DNA from: Buchnera aphidicola (Kaburagia rhusicola ensigallis)
Lineage (GTDB): Bacteria > Pseudomonadota > Gammaproteobacteria > Enterobacterales > Enterobacteriaceae
Assembly: GCA_039830025.1 (NCBI GenBank)
Contig: CP140040.1
Span: 272,001 to 336,000, forward strand
Direction of reading: 5' to 3'
Length of the DNA: 64,000 nucleotides
In this document: in pieces, positions 18,831-29,487 of the stretch
How positions within the stretch are numbered: position 1 is the stretch's first letter
Layout: each line of letters opens with the position of its first letter
Made by a program: the position numbers and the translations under genes
The notes under the pieces: generated by a model
What the model saw: the letters and a program-made list of their open reading frames with translations, nothing else
Told to the model about the DNA's origin: nothing
The model's database searches: none

Positions 18831-19774
18831 CATTTCAAATTGTAAAATTTGATTTTAATTTTTTATGAAATATTTATCTGTAAATATGTTATAAAGTGTA
18901 ATACAGGTATTAATTAAAATAAAATCTTTGTTTTTTATTCACCATTGAATACTTCAAATGTTTTAAAAATAGTTCATTAATACATTAATAAATATATCAC
19001 TCATAATAAATGATTATTTCTATATGTAGGCATCTTATATTTATTTCAATTTATCGCATGCCTACATAACATATATTTCAAATATAATACTATAAAAAGT
19101 CATGGTGTAATATTAAATAAACATCTAAAATTGATAATCTTAATGTACTTTTTATGTGATAATTTTGACACAAAAAATAATATTAAACATAAACTTTAAT
19201 ATTTATAACTGATTGAACCAAAATTTTTTAAAATAATGTGTTTATATATAAATACAAAATTATATAACCAACTTCTATTACATTGTAAATAAAAACAATA
19301 AATATTAAAATTTTTTAAATTAATTAAATAGGAGATACATCGAGAACAATAAATTTCATTTACAATTATTATTTGCGTGTAATTATAACTTTTTTAATAT
19401 TTTCATTTTTATTTTTTTAAATTTCATTTTAAATATGTAAAATATTTTTAAAAATTTATTCAAATCATTATATAATAACAATACACTTAAAAAAATAATG
19501 TAATATTTTTAGAATAGTGAATTTATTTTTTAAAACGTTTATGTATTGTATTCTGAGTCTTAAAATTTAGAAATACATATTAGAATGTTTAGCTTTAAAA
19601 ACTTGAGTATTAATCTGTGTTGTAAAATAAATTTATTTTTTATAATCATTATACGTATATGTATGTTTATATTTTAGAAGTTAGCAATAATACTATAATT
19701 CTGCAGTAAAACAGACAATTTAATATATTTCTGTTTATATATCAATTCCTTATGTATATAAAAATATAAATTTT
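18831..19774. other. 944-base gene-free gap between ribA and cls
   Basis: This convergent gap holds no open frame that resembles a gene. The only marked structure is the GC-containing inverted repeat at 19023-19068, plus a weak 7-bp repeat (AAACAGA/TCTGTTT, 19709-19736) near the end of cls. It probably marks deleted genes. Confidence 0.6.
19023..19068. terminator. 11-bp inverted repeat downstream of ribA
   Basis: TATGTAGGCAT (19023-19033) is matched exactly by ATGCCTACATA (19058-19068) with a 24-base loop. It is 190 bases beyond the ribA stop. It may be a late terminator or a leftover from a lost gene. Confidence 0.4.
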
Positions 19775-21235
19775 TTATAATAAAGGGCTTAACAAATAAA
19801 ATAATTTTTCTATTACTTTCTCCCAGTAAGATCTAATAGCCCATAATTTTGGATCTACTAATTTAGAATGCGAAATATATTCATTATGTAATAAAAATAA
19901 ATCTTTTCCGAAAGTTTTGTTGTCTACTACTAAGGTAATTTCTAAATTTAACCATAAACTTCTCATGTCTAAATTTGCAGTACCAATTAAACTGAGTTGC
20001 GTGTCTATTAAGATACTTTTGCTATGTAACAATCCTTTTTCGAATTGATAAATTTTTACTCCAGATTCTAACAACTCACTGAAAAAAACACGACTAGCCC
20101 ATTTAACTAATATAGAATCATTACTCTTTGGGATGATTAAACTTACTTCTACACCTCTTTGAGCAGCTGAGCATATCGCATATAGCAAATCATCGCTGGG
20201 AATTAAATATGGAGTTGTTATTATTATTTTCTTTCTTGCTGAATAAATAGAAGTTAATAATACTTGATGAATTATATTTTCAGTAAATCCTGGACCAGAA
20301 GCAATTATTTGTATAGCAGAAGTTTCGTTTTTAGATAAGGCATCTACTTTACATTTTGGTTTTCGTGGAAAAATTTTTTTTCCTGTTTCTATTTCCCAAT
20401 CACAAGAATATACGATTCCCATAGTAGTAGCCACTGGCCCTTCTATACGTATCATTAAGTCTATCCATTGACCAACTTTTGATGATCTTTTAAACAAGCG
20501 TGGATCTACCAAATTCATACTTCCTGTGTACGTAATATAGTTATCTATAAGAATAAATTTTCGATGCTGTCTCAAGTCAATTCTTCTAAGGAAAAAGTGA
20601 TATAAACTTATTTTTAGCGCTTCAACTATTTGTATTCCAGAGTTACGCATGATGTTAGCCCACTTACTTCTAAAAAATTCTAAACTACCTGCAGAATCTA
20701 ACATGACTCTACATTTTATTCCTCTTTTAGCTGATTTCATTAAAGCTATTGCTACATCATCCGCTAATCCGCCAGGTTTCCAAATATAAAATACGATTTC
20801 AATATTTTTTCTTGCTAAATAAATATCATGTATTAAAGTCTTAATAATTTCTTTTGTGTTAGCTAACAATTTTAATTTACTATATTTAACACCTGATATT
20901 CCTTGTCTATGTTTGCATAACTGAAATACTGAAGTGGCTACTTCACTGTTATTTTTTTCAAAAATAGAACTACAAGATTTTAAATTACTTAACCACTTAT
21001 TTTTTTTCGACCACATAGTACTAGCTAATTTTAATCGTCTTTTCCCAAGATAAAATTCTTTGAAAAACAACCAAGTGATAACACCTATTATAGGAAGTAT
21101 GTAAATAGCCAATAACCAAGCCATTGCTGATGATATTGCTCGACGTTTAGAAAATATACGTATAGTTACACTAAAAATTAATAACCAATATCCCAAAATA
21201 GTTAACCAAGTGACTATATAAGAAAAATTAGCCAT
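19775..21235 (-). CDS. cls: Cardiolipin synthase A
   Basis: ClsA joins two phosphatidylglycerol molecules into cardiolipin at the inner membrane. The protein has 486 residues, as in E. coli. Two N-terminal membrane helices (about residues 8-25 and 36-58) precede two phospholipase-D HKD motifs, [18 protein letters not shown] (about residue 220) and [20 protein letters not shown] (about residue 400). Both are intact. The gene lies downstream of yciA on the same strand after a 249-base gap. Confidence 0.95.
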   Translation of the reverse strand: MANFSYIVTWLTILGYWLLIFSVTIRIFSKRRAISSAMAWLLAIYILPIIGVITWLFFKEFYLGKRRLKLASTMWSKKNKWLSNLKSCSSIFEKNNSEVATSVFQLCKHRQGISGVKYSKLKLLANTKEIIKTLIHDIYLARKNIEIVFYIWKPGGLADDVAIALMKSAKRGIKCRVMLDSAGSLEFFRSKWANIMRNSGIQIVEALKISLYHFFLRRIDLRQHRKFILIDNYITYTGSMNLVDPRLFKRSSKVGQWIDLMIRIEGPVATTMGIVYSCDWEIETGKKIFPRKPKCKVDALSKNETSAIQIIASGPGFTENIIHQVLLTSIYSARKKIIITTPYLIPSDDLLYAICSAAQRGVEVSLIIPKSNDSILVKWASRVFFSELLESGVKIYQFEKGLLHSKSILIDTQLSLIGTANLDMRSLWLNLEITLVVDNKTFGKDLFLLHNEYISHSKLVDPKLWAIRSYWEKVIEKLFYLLSPLL

Positions 21236-21484
21236 TTAATAATCCAGTTAATATTTTTAAAATTTTAAATGATAAAATAAAACATTAATTTTTTTATTTC
21301 TGTATTTTTTGTAATTATTATCATTTATAAAAAATTAAGTTGTGTATTTGCGATATTATTATTTAAAATGCAGATTTTAATATAATTATTGTATTTTAAA
21401 GTACATTTTTAAATTGTAAAAAATGTATTGCATTGTAATATAATTATATAATTGTAGTATGTAAATATAAATTGTTAACATACA

Positions 21485-21892
21485 TCACATAATACTTAGT
21501 GGGAATATATTTCTAGGTTTTCCTTTTTTATCTATAGCTACATATACAAAAACGGCTTCTGTAGTACAATAATGCAATCCTAATGGTTCAGAAGTTACTT
21601 TTTTAATCCATACTTCAATTTTTACGGTAATTGAGCTATTTCCTACTTTTATACAATGCGCATAACAACTTACTACATCTCCTACGCTAACTGATCTTAA
21701 AAATGTCATTCCATTAACACTGACAGTTACTACTCTCCCTCCTGCTATTTCTTTTGCTAAGATAGCTCCTCCTATATCCATTTGAGACATAATCCATCCT
21801 CCAAAAATATCTCCGTTTGCATTAGTATTTGCTGGCATAGCTAAAGTTCGTAAGACTATTTTTCCTGTTGGTAATTTACATTTTTTATTCAT
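21485..21892 (-). CDS. yciA: Acyl-CoA thioesterase YciA
   Basis: YciA is a hot-dog-fold hexameric thioesterase acting on a broad range of acyl-CoAs. The protein has 135 residues (E. coli 132). The active-site segment NANGDIFGGWIMSQMDIGGA (about residues 22-41) holds the catalytic Asp. It follows yciB by 30 bases. yciC-yciB-yciA is the E. coli order, and the three are probably transcribed together. Confidence 0.93.
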   Translation of the reverse strand: MNKKCKLPTGKIVLRTLAMPANTNANGDIFGGWIMSQMDIGGAILAKEIAGGRVVTVSVNGMTFLRSVSVGDVVSCYAHCIKVGNSSITVKIEVWIKKVTSEPLGLHYCTTEAVFVYVAIDKKGKPRNIFPLSIM

Positions 21893-21922
21893 AAATAATT
21901 TTTTCTCTGATAACGTTGTTAA

Positions 21923-22459
21923 CTATTTATTTTTTTTGGATAGCAAAAGAGATATGTATATTCCATTAAGTAACATAAAACATAATGTTATCGAGGTTAA
22001 TCCAAAAACTTTAAAAAATACCCATGCATTTTCCGATAAATAATGTATAACATATACATTTATGCCAGCACATGATAGAAAAAAAACAGACCAAATAATA
22101 TTAAGTTTGTTCCAGGTAGAATTGGTTAATTTTATTTTTTTTCCTAACCATTTTTGTATGAGTAATTTTTTAAAACAAATTTGGTTAATAAAAAGCACGA
22201 GAGATAAAATTAAATATACTATTGTAACTTTCCATTTAATATAAGCGCTATTATGAAATAACAATGTTAAACTTCCAAAAAATAAAACAGAAATACAGTT
22301 AATATAATCTATTCTTTCAACTTTATTGAACATAATCTGCATTAATATACACGATAATACTGTTGTAATAATTAATACAATAGATGCGTAAAAAATATTG
22401 TAAAATTTATACGCAATAAAAAAGGCAAGAATTGGAGTAATATTAAGTAAATGCTTCAT
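21923..22459 (-). CDS. yciB: Inner membrane septation protein YciB (IspZ family)
   Basis: YciB is a five-helix inner-membrane protein linked in the literature to septation and cell envelope integrity. The protein has 178 residues (E. coli 179). Family features are the N-terminal helix LNITPILAFFIAYKFYNIFYA, the KWKVTIVYLI helix and NSTWNKLNIIWSVFF. Its catalytic activity, if any, is unknown. It lies between yciC and yciA. Confidence 0.9.
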   Translation of the reverse strand: MKHLLNITPILAFFIAYKFYNIFYASIVLIITTVLSCILMQIMFNKVERIDYINCISVLFFGSLTLLFHNSAYIKWKVTIVYLILSLVLFINQICFKKLLIQKWLGKKIKLTNSTWNKLNIIWSVFFLSCAGINVYVIHYLSENAWVFFKVFGLTSITLCFMLLNGIYISLLLSKKNK

Positions 22460-22496
22460 AAAAGTATGTCCGAAATGGTATTTAGTGATAATTTTA

Positions 22497-23237
22497 TTAT
22501 GCAGATAATAACATGTGAAAACGAAATAAATATATAACCAATATAGAAGAAATAAAATTAATTATTATGTTTAATGATAATAATAGTATGAATTCAGGAA
22601 TGACTTTTACATCTGATAAAACTACTAAAACAACAAATTTTGAAAATAGCCATAATATAACAGCAGGAAAAATTATTTTTGCATGACATAAAGTCATTTT
22701 TATACTTGATAAAATAGATTGTATTATAGTTACATTGTTGACTATTAATATAATTGGAGATAAAGATAGTAGTATGACTAGTATTATCCCTGGCAATACT
22801 AATGATATTAATCCTATTTGAATAATCACAGTATTGACCAATATTAGCGTAAACAAGTTTAAAAATAAAAATAAATTTTTAGGTTTTAATTGTAAAAATA
22901 AATTTTCATTTTTAAATGAAATATATTGTATGAATATTATTAGGATACCTATTAATACAGTGTTTCCAACCAATGATGAAATTAGTTTTATTATTGAAAA
23001 CAGTAATAGTTGTTTTTGTTGATTAGGTGTCAACGTTTGTATAAATTCGAATAATGAATAATATTGATCTTTTTTTGATTCATGAAAAAAAATTAATATA
23101 TTTGAAGTAGGAGCAAAAAAATTATCTAAAGTTGCAGTTATGATAGAAGAAGCGAATATAATAACAAATACTGTTAACCATTGTGTTTTAAAAAAATTGA
23201 CAGTGTCACGGTATAACGAATTTGCCGTGATATACAT
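22497..23237 (-). CDS. yciC: YciC family inner membrane protein
   Basis: This is a polytopic inner-membrane protein of the YciC (UPF0259) family, 246 residues (E. coli 247), with about six hydrophobic helices. A near-perfect ribosome site (AAGGAG) lies 7 bases before the ATG. The function is unknown. It is the first gene of the yciC-yciB-yciA set and is separated from trpA by a large hairpin, so it probably has its own promoter. Confidence 0.88.
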   Translation of the reverse strand: MYITANSLYRDTVNFFKTQWLTVFVIIFASSIITATLDNFFAPTSNILIFFHESKKDQYYSLFEFIQTLTPNQQKQLLLFSIIKLISSLVGNTVLIGILIIFIQYISFKNENLFLQLKPKNLFLFLNLFTLILVNTVIIQIGLISLVLPGIILVILLSLSPIILIVNNVTIIQSILSSIKMTLCHAKIIFPAVILWLFSKFVVLVVLSDVKVIPEFILLLSLNIIINFISSILVIYLFRFHMLLSA

Positions 23238-23258
23238 GAATTCTCCTTAATATTATGA

Positions 23259-23352
23259 TTTTAGTATCAGAATATAATATTTCTATAAAACTATATTGTA
23301 ATTATTTTGATATAATATGATCTTATAGAAATGCTACGTTCTGATACTAAAA
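23259..23352. terminator. Nested hairpin between trpA and yciC
   Basis: An outer perfect 14-bp stem (TTTTAGTATCAGAA at 23259-23272, TTCTGATACTAAAA at 23339-23352) encloses a second perfect 9-bp stem (TTTCTATAA at 23280-23288, TTATAGAAA at 23323-23331). The internal loops between them are both 7 bases, so the stems stack. It fills most of the trpA-yciC gap. It probably ends the trp transcript or stabilises its 3' end. Confidence 0.65.
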
Positions 23353-23379
23353 CATCATACTTATGTTTAGAAAGTAGCA

Positions 23380-24192
23380 TTATGCAATAATTTTCGTAGC
23401 TTTTTTTAGAGATAGAGATAAATTTTTAATTTTTTGTATAAGTTTTTCTTCATCATGATAATATTGCTCAATCAATTGAATAATAATTGATCCGCAAATA
23501 ATGCCAGATATTCCTGATAATATAATTTGTTTTATTTGCTTAGTATTAGAGATACCAAAACCCTGTATTATGGGTACATTAGTTATTTTTTTTAATTTAT
23601 TAATTAAATATAATGGTGGCACTATTATTTCGTTATCTATCCCAGTAACTCCTGATCTAGATAATAAATAAATATATCCCGTGCTATATTTGGCAATTTT
23701 TTTAATTATGTTCTGTTCAGCATCAGGAGGACAGATAAACACCGGTGATATATGACAAATTTTAGCATATTTTCTAAAGCTATATGATTCTTCAATCGGA
23801 AGATCTGCTATTAATATAGAATCAATATCCATATTAGAACATTTTAAATAAAAGTCTTTAATTCCGAATTTAAATATTAAATTAGCATAAGATAATAATC
23901 CTATTGGAATAGTTTTATGTTTTTTACGTATATCATGTAACATTTTAAAACATTTATATATGCTAATACCAGAACTAAAAGCCCTTAAATTAGCATTTTG
24001 TATAATTTTACCATCTGCTAAAGGATCAGAAAATGGGATACCTAGTTCTAACCCGTCAGCTCCACTTTCAATTAAAATATCAATAATTTTCAATGATGTA
24101 TTAATCGATGGATCACCTAAAATTACAAAAGGAATAAAGCAGCCATGTTTAAATGGAATTAATGTTTTATACAATTTTTGATAACGGTTCAT
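23380..24192 (-). CDS. trpA: Tryptophan synthase alpha chain
   Basis: TrpA cleaves indole-3-glycerol phosphate and channels indole to TrpB. The protein has 270 residues (E. coli 268). The catalytic Glu and Asp are in ESGADGLELGIPFSDPLADG (about residues 42-61), and the phosphate loop GFGISNTKQI is intact. It is the last gene of the trp operon, 8 bases after trpB, and is followed by a large nested hairpin. Confidence 0.97.
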   Translation of the reverse strand: MNRYQKLYKTLIPFKHGCFIPFVILGDPSINTSLKIIDILIESGADGLELGIPFSDPLADGKIIQNANLRAFSSGISIYKCFKMLHDIRKKHKTIPIGLLSYANLIFKFGIKDFYLKCSNMDIDSILIADLPIEESYSFRKYAKICHISPVFICPPDAEQNIIKKIAKYSTGYIYLLSRSGVTGIDNEIIVPPLYLINKLKKITNVPIIQGFGISNTKQIKQIILSGISGIICGSIIIQLIEQYYHDEEKLIQKIKNLSLSLKKATKIIA

Positions 24193-24200
24193 TATAAGTA

Positions 24201-25385
24201 TTACTCTGAATTTTTTAAAAAATTTTTTACGGTTTTAATGTCCTTATCCCCCCTTCCTGAAATGTTTACAATCAGTACTTGATGTTTATTAGGATCGTTT
24301 TTCATCAACTTAAGTGCATAAGCTAATGCATGAGAGCATTCTAATGCTGGAATAATCCCTTCTGATTGACTTAAACATTGAAATGCATGTATAGCTTCAT
24401 GATCAGTCACTGATACGTATGTAGCTCGTTTAATGCTATCTAGCCAAGCATGTTCAGGTCCTACTGCAGGGAAATCTAAGCCAGCAGAGATAGACCACGA
24501 TTCTTGAATTTGACCTTCTTCTGTTTGCATAATTTTTGTTTTCATACCAAAAAATATACCTGTATCTCCATGAGTTAAAGGGGCTCCATGCTTTTTAGTA
24601 TGAATGCCTTTTCCTGCTGGCTCTACACCAATTAGTTTAACTGAATTATCCGTAATAAAGGATGAAAATATTCCAATAGCATTTGATCCTCCTCCAATGC
24701 ATGCAATAATAGCGTGAGGTAAACAATGTTCTTTTGCAAGAATTTGTTTTTTTGCTTCTTTTCCAATAATACTTTGAAATTCCTTAACTATAGTCGGATA
24801 AGGGTGAGGTCCAGCAGCAGTTCCAAGCATATAATGAGCGTTAACATAATTTTTTGACCAATCTCGTAGTGCTTCGTTACATGCATCTTTTAAAGTTCCA
24901 CTTCCACTTGTTACTGGTATTACTTTTGCACCCATTAGTTTCATTCTAAAAACGTTTTGTTGTTGTCTTTTAATATCTTTTATTCCCATATAAACTCGAC
25001 ATTGTAGACCCAATAAGGCACACGATAAAGCTGATGCAACTCCGTGTTGACCTGCTCCTGTTTCTGCAATTATTTCTTTCTTTTTCATTTTTTTTGCCAA
25101 TAAAGCTTGTCCTAAAACTTGATTAGTTTTATGCGCGCCTCCATGAAGTAAATCTTCTCGTTTGAGATAAATACGTGTATTTGTACCTTTTGTTAAATTT
25201 TGACACAACGTTAATGGTGTCGGTCTACCTGCATAATTTTTTAAAAGATTAGATAGTTCTTGTTTAAATTGATAATCTTTTAAAGAGGAAACGAACGTTT
25301 TTTCTAATTGATATAATGCAGGCATTAAAATTTGCGGTACATACATACCACCAAATTTACCAAAATATGAATTTAATAAAGTCAT
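24201..25385 (-). CDS. trpB: Tryptophan synthase beta chain
   Basis: TrpB condenses indole with serine using pyridoxal phosphate. The protein has 394 residues (E. coli 397). The cofactor lysine is in [13 protein letters not shown] (about residue 85), the catalytic Glu in ETGAGQHG, and the phosphate-binding GGGSNAIG block is intact. It lies 15 bases after trpC and 8 before trpA. Confidence 0.97.
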   Translation of the reverse strand: MTLLNSYFGKFGGMYVPQILMPALYQLEKTFVSSLKDYQFKQELSNLLKNYAGRPTPLTLCQNLTKGTNTRIYLKREDLLHGGAHKTNQVLGQALLAKKMKKKEIIAETGAGQHGVASALSCALLGLQCRVYMGIKDIKRQQQNVFRMKLMGAKVIPVTSGSGTLKDACNEALRDWSKNYVNAHYMLGTAAGPHPYPTIVKEFQSIIGKEAKKQILAKEHCLPHAIIACIGGGSNAIGIFSSFITDNSVKLIGVEPAGKGIHTKKHGAPLTHGDTGIFFGMKTKIMQTEEGQIQESWSISAGLDFPAVGPEHAWLDSIKRATYVSVTDHEAIHAFQCLSQSEGIIPALECSHALAYALKLMKNDPNKHQVLIVNISGRGDKDIKTVKNFLKNSE

Positions 25386-25400
25386 TTTGAAAATAAATTC

Positions 25401-26789
25401 CTAATTTATACATTTTTTATTAATTATTATCTTATGCTCTCTTAGAGAGCGAAATAATAATTTTATTTTACTTTTATCTTTAATTCCAGGATAAGTTTCT
25501 AATCCAGAATTAAAATCGAGTCCGAAACAACCTAAATTAGATGCTAAAATACAATTTTTTATATTTAGTCCACCAGCTAAAATAATATTATTTAGTTCTT
25601 GATTTTTTAGTAACAACCAATCAAACGGAGAACCACTACCTCCATGTGTATTGTCAAAAACATATTTGTCTACATATTTAAAATTTAATGGTTTGCTTTT
25701 ATTGTTTAATGAAATAGCTTTCCAAATTTTTATATTTTCTGGTAGTTTCTTTCTTAAGTTATTAATATAAATTTGATCTTCTTGTCCATGGAGTTGAACA
25801 GCATATAATGACAGATATTTTACTAAACGAATAATAATACTGATATCTTCATTGCAAAAGACTCCTATATATTTCATAAGAATAACGTTATTTATATTAA
25901 TAGCTGTTTCGAAATTAATACATCGTGGAGAAGATTTACAAAAAATGAAACCTGCGTAAATAGCTCCATATTTTTTTGACATTTTAACATCTTGTAGTCG
26001 TGTTAAGCCGCATATTTTATTATTTCCTATTATAATTTTACGAATAGCATTTTCTAGATTGGTTTTAACCATTAAAGAAGATCCGATAAGAAAACCTTGT
26101 ACAATAGATTTTAATTGTCTTAATTGATGATAATTTTTGATACCTGATTCACTAATAATAATTATATTTTTTGGTATCTTAGAGGCTAGGTGGGGTGTAT
26201 TAGTCATTGAAATAGAAAAATCATGTAAATTTCGATTGTTAATTCCAATAATTTTTGCATTTAAATTTATAGCTCTATTTAGTTCTTCGATGTTGTTTAT
26301 TTCAGTTAATATTCCCATGTTGAGAGATTTAGCTAACTTTTTAAGTAAAAGGTACTGATAATCATTTAAAATAGATAACATCAATAGTATAGCATCAGCT
26401 TGATAATACCTCGCTAAATATATTTGATATGGATCTATAAAAAAATCTTTGCATAAAATTGGTTGATTAACAGCAATATTTCGAATAGTAGGTATAAATT
26501 CGAATTTTCCATGAAAATATTCTTCATCAGTTAATACTGATATAGCTGAAGCATACTTTTTATATATTTTAGCTACAAATTTAGGATCAAAGTTATTAAG
26601 TACCCCTAGCGAAGGTGATGCCTTTTTAAACTCTAATATAAAAGCAGGATGCGTTTTTTTTAATGATTGATGAAAATCACGATCTGATAATATAATATCA
26701 TTTTTAAAAATAGACAATGGTTGTATTTTTTTTCTATTTACAATCCAACTTAATTTATTTTTTATTATTTTTGTTAGTATACTAGTCAA
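25401..26789 (-). CDS. trpC: Fused indole-3-glycerol-phosphate synthase / phosphoribosylanthranilate isomerase
   Basis: This is the enterobacterial TrpC-TrpF fusion of 462 residues (E. coli 452-453) that performs two successive steps of tryptophan synthesis. The synthase half holds FILEFKKASPSLG and PILCKDFFIDPYQIYLARYY; the isomerase half begins near residue 257 with the catalytic CGLTRLQD and ends with LDFNSGLETYPGIKD. All key residues are present. Both neighbours are about 15 bases away on the same strand. Confidence 0.96.
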   Translation of the reverse strand: MTSILTKIIKNKLSWIVNRKKIQPLSIFKNDIILSDRDFHQSLKKTHPAFILEFKKASPSLGVLNNFDPKFVAKIYKKYASAISVLTDEEYFHGKFEFIPTIRNIAVNQPILCKDFFIDPYQIYLARYYQADAILLMLSILNDYQYLLLKKLAKSLNMGILTEINNIEELNRAINLNAKIIGINNRNLHDFSISMTNTPHLASKIPKNIIIISESGIKNYHQLRQLKSIVQGFLIGSSLMVKTNLENAIRKIIIGNNKICGLTRLQDVKMSKKYGAIYAGFIFCKSSPRCINFETAININNVILMKYIGVFCNEDISIIIRLVKYLSLYAVQLHGQEDQIYINNLRKKLPENIKIWKAISLNNKSKPLNFKYVDKYVFDNTHGGSGSPFDWLLLKNQELNNIILAGGLNIKNCILASNLGCFGLDFNSGLETYPGIKDKSKIKLLFRSLREHKIIINKKCIN

Positions 26790-26804
26790 AATAAATAATC
26801 CTTT

Positions 26805-27800
26805 TTAAAATTTAGACAATGCAGAAATAGTTTCGTATACTTTTCCACTACGAATTATTTTTAAAGCATATTTTGTATTTTTTTTTAAATTTTCGTTACC
26901 AAATACTTTAAATAATACAGCTACATTAGCTGCTATGGTTTCTGCAATTGCAGAAGGACCTTTGCCCTGTAATGTTTTTTTAATAATTTCATAGTTTTCC
27001 TTAGGCGTACCCCCTAAAATAGAATTTTTATTGTGATAATGAACCCCAAAATCTTCTGGATATAGTGTATATGAATTAATTTTAGAATTATTTAATTCAA
27101 TGACATTTGTAGGACTATGTAAAGTAACTTCGTCTGTATGATTACTGTATACTATTATTGAACGGTGACTGTTTAATTTTCTTAATATCTTTGCAATAGG
27201 AAACATTAGTTTAATACTATAAACACCTATAAAAGATAACGGTGGTTGAGACGGATTTAACAACGGTCCTAATATATTAAATAGTGTTTTCGTTTTTAAT
27301 ATTTTTCGAACTAACGTTACATATTTAAAACTTATATGATACTGAGGTGCAAATAAAAAACAAATATTTAATGTATTTAACATTTCTCGAGATTTTCTTG
27401 GTGATACATTTACGTCAATATCAAATTCTTTTAACAATTCATATGATCCAGTTTTGCTAGATATGTTTGTATTGCAATGTTTAATTATTTTTAATCCACA
27501 AGTTGCTCCTACAAATGCACTAGTAGTAGATATATTAATACTATTACTAGAATCTCCACCAGTTCCTACAATATCAGCAAACATGTAATTTGGTTTAGGA
27601 AAAGGTTTGACATATTTTAAACAAGCACGCAATGCTCCCATTATTTCACTTTCAGATTCACCTCTAATTTTTAAAGCTATTAATATTGCAGACAATTGTA
27701 TATCATTAATTTTTTTAGACATTATACATGTAAATATTTTATATGATTCTTGTTCTGTTAAATAATCGCCATTATAAATTTTATTTAATATAGTTTGCAT
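26805..27800 (-). CDS. trpD: Anthranilate phosphoribosyltransferase
   Basis: TrpD attaches phosphoribose to anthranilate. The PRPP site GTGGDSSNSINIST (about residues 72-85) is intact. From the ATG at 27800 the protein has 331 residues and begins MQTILNKIYNG, matching the family start; a TTG seven codons upstream is possible but has no support. Unlike E. coli it has no fused TrpG domain. As first gene of trpDC(F)BA it lacks trpEG beside it; in many Buchnera those two genes are on a plasmid. I see no Trp-codon leader peptide upstream. Confidence 0.95.
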   Translation of the reverse strand: MQTILNKIYNGDYLTEQESYKIFTCIMSKKINDIQLSAILIALKIRGESESEIMGALRACLKYVKPFPKPNYMFADIVGTGGDSSNSINISTTSAFVGATCGLKIIKHCNTNISSKTGSYELLKEFDIDVNVSPRKSREMLNTLNICFLFAPQYHISFKYVTLVRKILKTKTLFNILGPLLNPSQPPLSFIGVYSIKLMFPIAKILRKLNSHRSIIVYSNHTDEVTLHSPTNVIELNNSKINSYTLYPEDFGVHYHNKNSILGGTPKENYEIIKKTLQGKGPSAIAETIAANVAVLFKVFGNENLKKNTKYALKIIRSGKVYETISALSKF

Positions 27801-28079
27801 TTTATATCTTATAGTAAGCAATATGTCTTTATAGTTTTTAAAAACATATATTACGATTTATTAATAATTAATTAAAACATATTGTTTATATTTTAATTGT
27901 ATATTCAATGTAGTTTTAATTGCATCAATCTCACTGTCATTTAATAATAGATCATATAACTTATTAGATTAATTGCAATTATTTTCATGATGTAAAATTA
28001 TTATTTATAAATATCACTTTGAATAATTTGACGTTTTTAAAAATATAATGATTTGCATTAATATAAACTAGGAATAATA

Positions 28080-29000
28080 ATGACACGAAAAATAATGATA
28101 ATACTATTGTTTACAATGGTATCTATAACGTGGGGTACTACGTTTATGGCTATGAAAATTGCTGTAAATACTATTCCTCCTTTATTTATCACTGGAGCGA
28201 GATTTTTATTAACATCTTTATTATTAATTTATATTTGTTATTATACTAACACCTCCTTATTGTTCCCCCATGGAGAAAAAGTCTTTCAAATAATTGTATG
28301 TATATTTTATTTTATAATACCTTTTTCATTAATGTTGTATGGTGGGACTTATGTAAATTCGATTATTGCATCCGCTATATTTGCTAATATGCCGATTATG
28401 GTACTATTATTTTCTTTTTTCTTTTTTGACAAAAAATTATGTTATATGCAATATATTGGATCAACGTTAGCAATTTTATTTTTATCGATGATTTTATTTC
28501 AAGAAATAAAATTAGGAAACATAAAAACAATCAATGGGATAGTAGTGCTGATATTAGCTATGATGAGTCATGCTATAATATATTTATATTCTCAAGAAAA
28601 ATATCCTAAAATATCTATTTTAACTTTTAACGCTCTTCCTTCATTTTTTTCAGGTTTATGCTTATTATGCATTTCTAATATAGTAGAACATCCCACATTT
28701 CATAACTTCTCTTTTGCATCTATCTTGGCAACGTTTTATTTAAGTTACATTTCAGGAGTATTTGGAATTTTATCTTATTTTTATTTACAAAAACAAGTTA
28801 GTCCCTTTCATGCTTCTATGGTTTTTTTTATATTTCCTTTTATAACTTTAATTTTAGAAAAATGGATCTATGGAAATTCTTTACACATGCATCAATTACA
28901 ACTACTAACTTTTTTAATGAGTAGTATATTTTTAACATTAGTTCCATTTAATTATAAAAAAATTAAAAATTATATTAAAAAAACAAGAAAAAAAATTTAA
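28080..29000 (+). CDS. EamA/DMT-family transporter
   Basis: This 306-residue protein has about ten membrane helices and the internal duplication of the drug/metabolite transporter superfamily. The WGTTFMAMKIAV motif is in helix 1 and PPLFITGARFLLTSLLL in helix 2; the second half begins near residue 150. The closest E. coli analogues are YedA-like exporters. TAGGAATAATA gives a good ribosome site. It diverges from trpD across 279 bases, so the two promoters share one region. The substrate is unknown; amino-acid or metabolite export is possible for this superfamily but is inference. Confidence 0.85.
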   Translation: MTRKIMIILLFTMVSITWGTTFMAMKIAVNTIPPLFITGARFLLTSLLLIYICYYTNTSLLFPHGEKVFQIIVCIFYFIIPFSLMLYGGTYVNSIIASAIFANMPIMVLLFSFFFFDKKLCYMQYIGSTLAILFLSMILFQEIKLGNIKTINGIVVLILAMMSHAIIYLYSQEKYPKISILTFNALPSFFSGLCLLCISNIVEHPTFHNFSFASILATFYLSYISGVFGILSYFYLQKQVSPFHASMVFFIFPFITLILEKWIYGNSLHMHQLQLLTFLMSSIFLTLVPFNYKKIKNYIKKTRKKI

Positions 29001-29487
29001 CGTATTTTTATTCATGTACAGTAATATTTGTAACAATATATACGATATATGTATTTTTTAATTTACAACTATTATTGTAATAATCTAAATAGAATCATTT
29101 CTTAAAAATCATATATCTCTTTATGTAATTATGACATTGAACAACTGTTTTAATTAAATATATGTTTATTCAAAAGTTAAAAAATTAAATCAATACCAAA
29201 ATATCTTTATAAATTAGTGCAATTATATACATTGATATGTTTTATCTTTAAATAGAATTTATATACATATCATTGAATGAAAATATTATAATATAACTAC
29301 AATATTATAATAAATATAAAAATGACATTTCAAACATTTATGCCATTCATAATACTAAAAAATATACTTATTTTTTTAAGTTGTATTATAATATGTTAAT
29401 TTTATTAGTTTAATAAATAATTAACTATTTAGCTAAAAACAATTATTGTATTTTTTAAATTAATAAAAAACGAAAAAGGAAGGTTTT
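29001..29487. other. Gene-free gap upstream of sohB
   Basis: These 487 bases are low-complexity AT-rich DNA with a 12-base direct repeat (AATATTATAATA at 29282 and 29301) that is likely chance. No gene is visible. It should contain the sohB promoter; AAAGGAAGGTTTT just before the ATG is the ribosome site. Confidence 0.55.

Noticed and set aside
27801..28079. Trp attenuator or TrpR operator before trpD
   Set aside because: I find no short leader frame with Trp codons and no alternative hairpins followed by U's, and no clear operator core.
29282..29312. Direct repeat AATATTATAATA upstream of sohB
   Set aside because: Two-letter low-complexity sequence; no third copy or spacing pattern.
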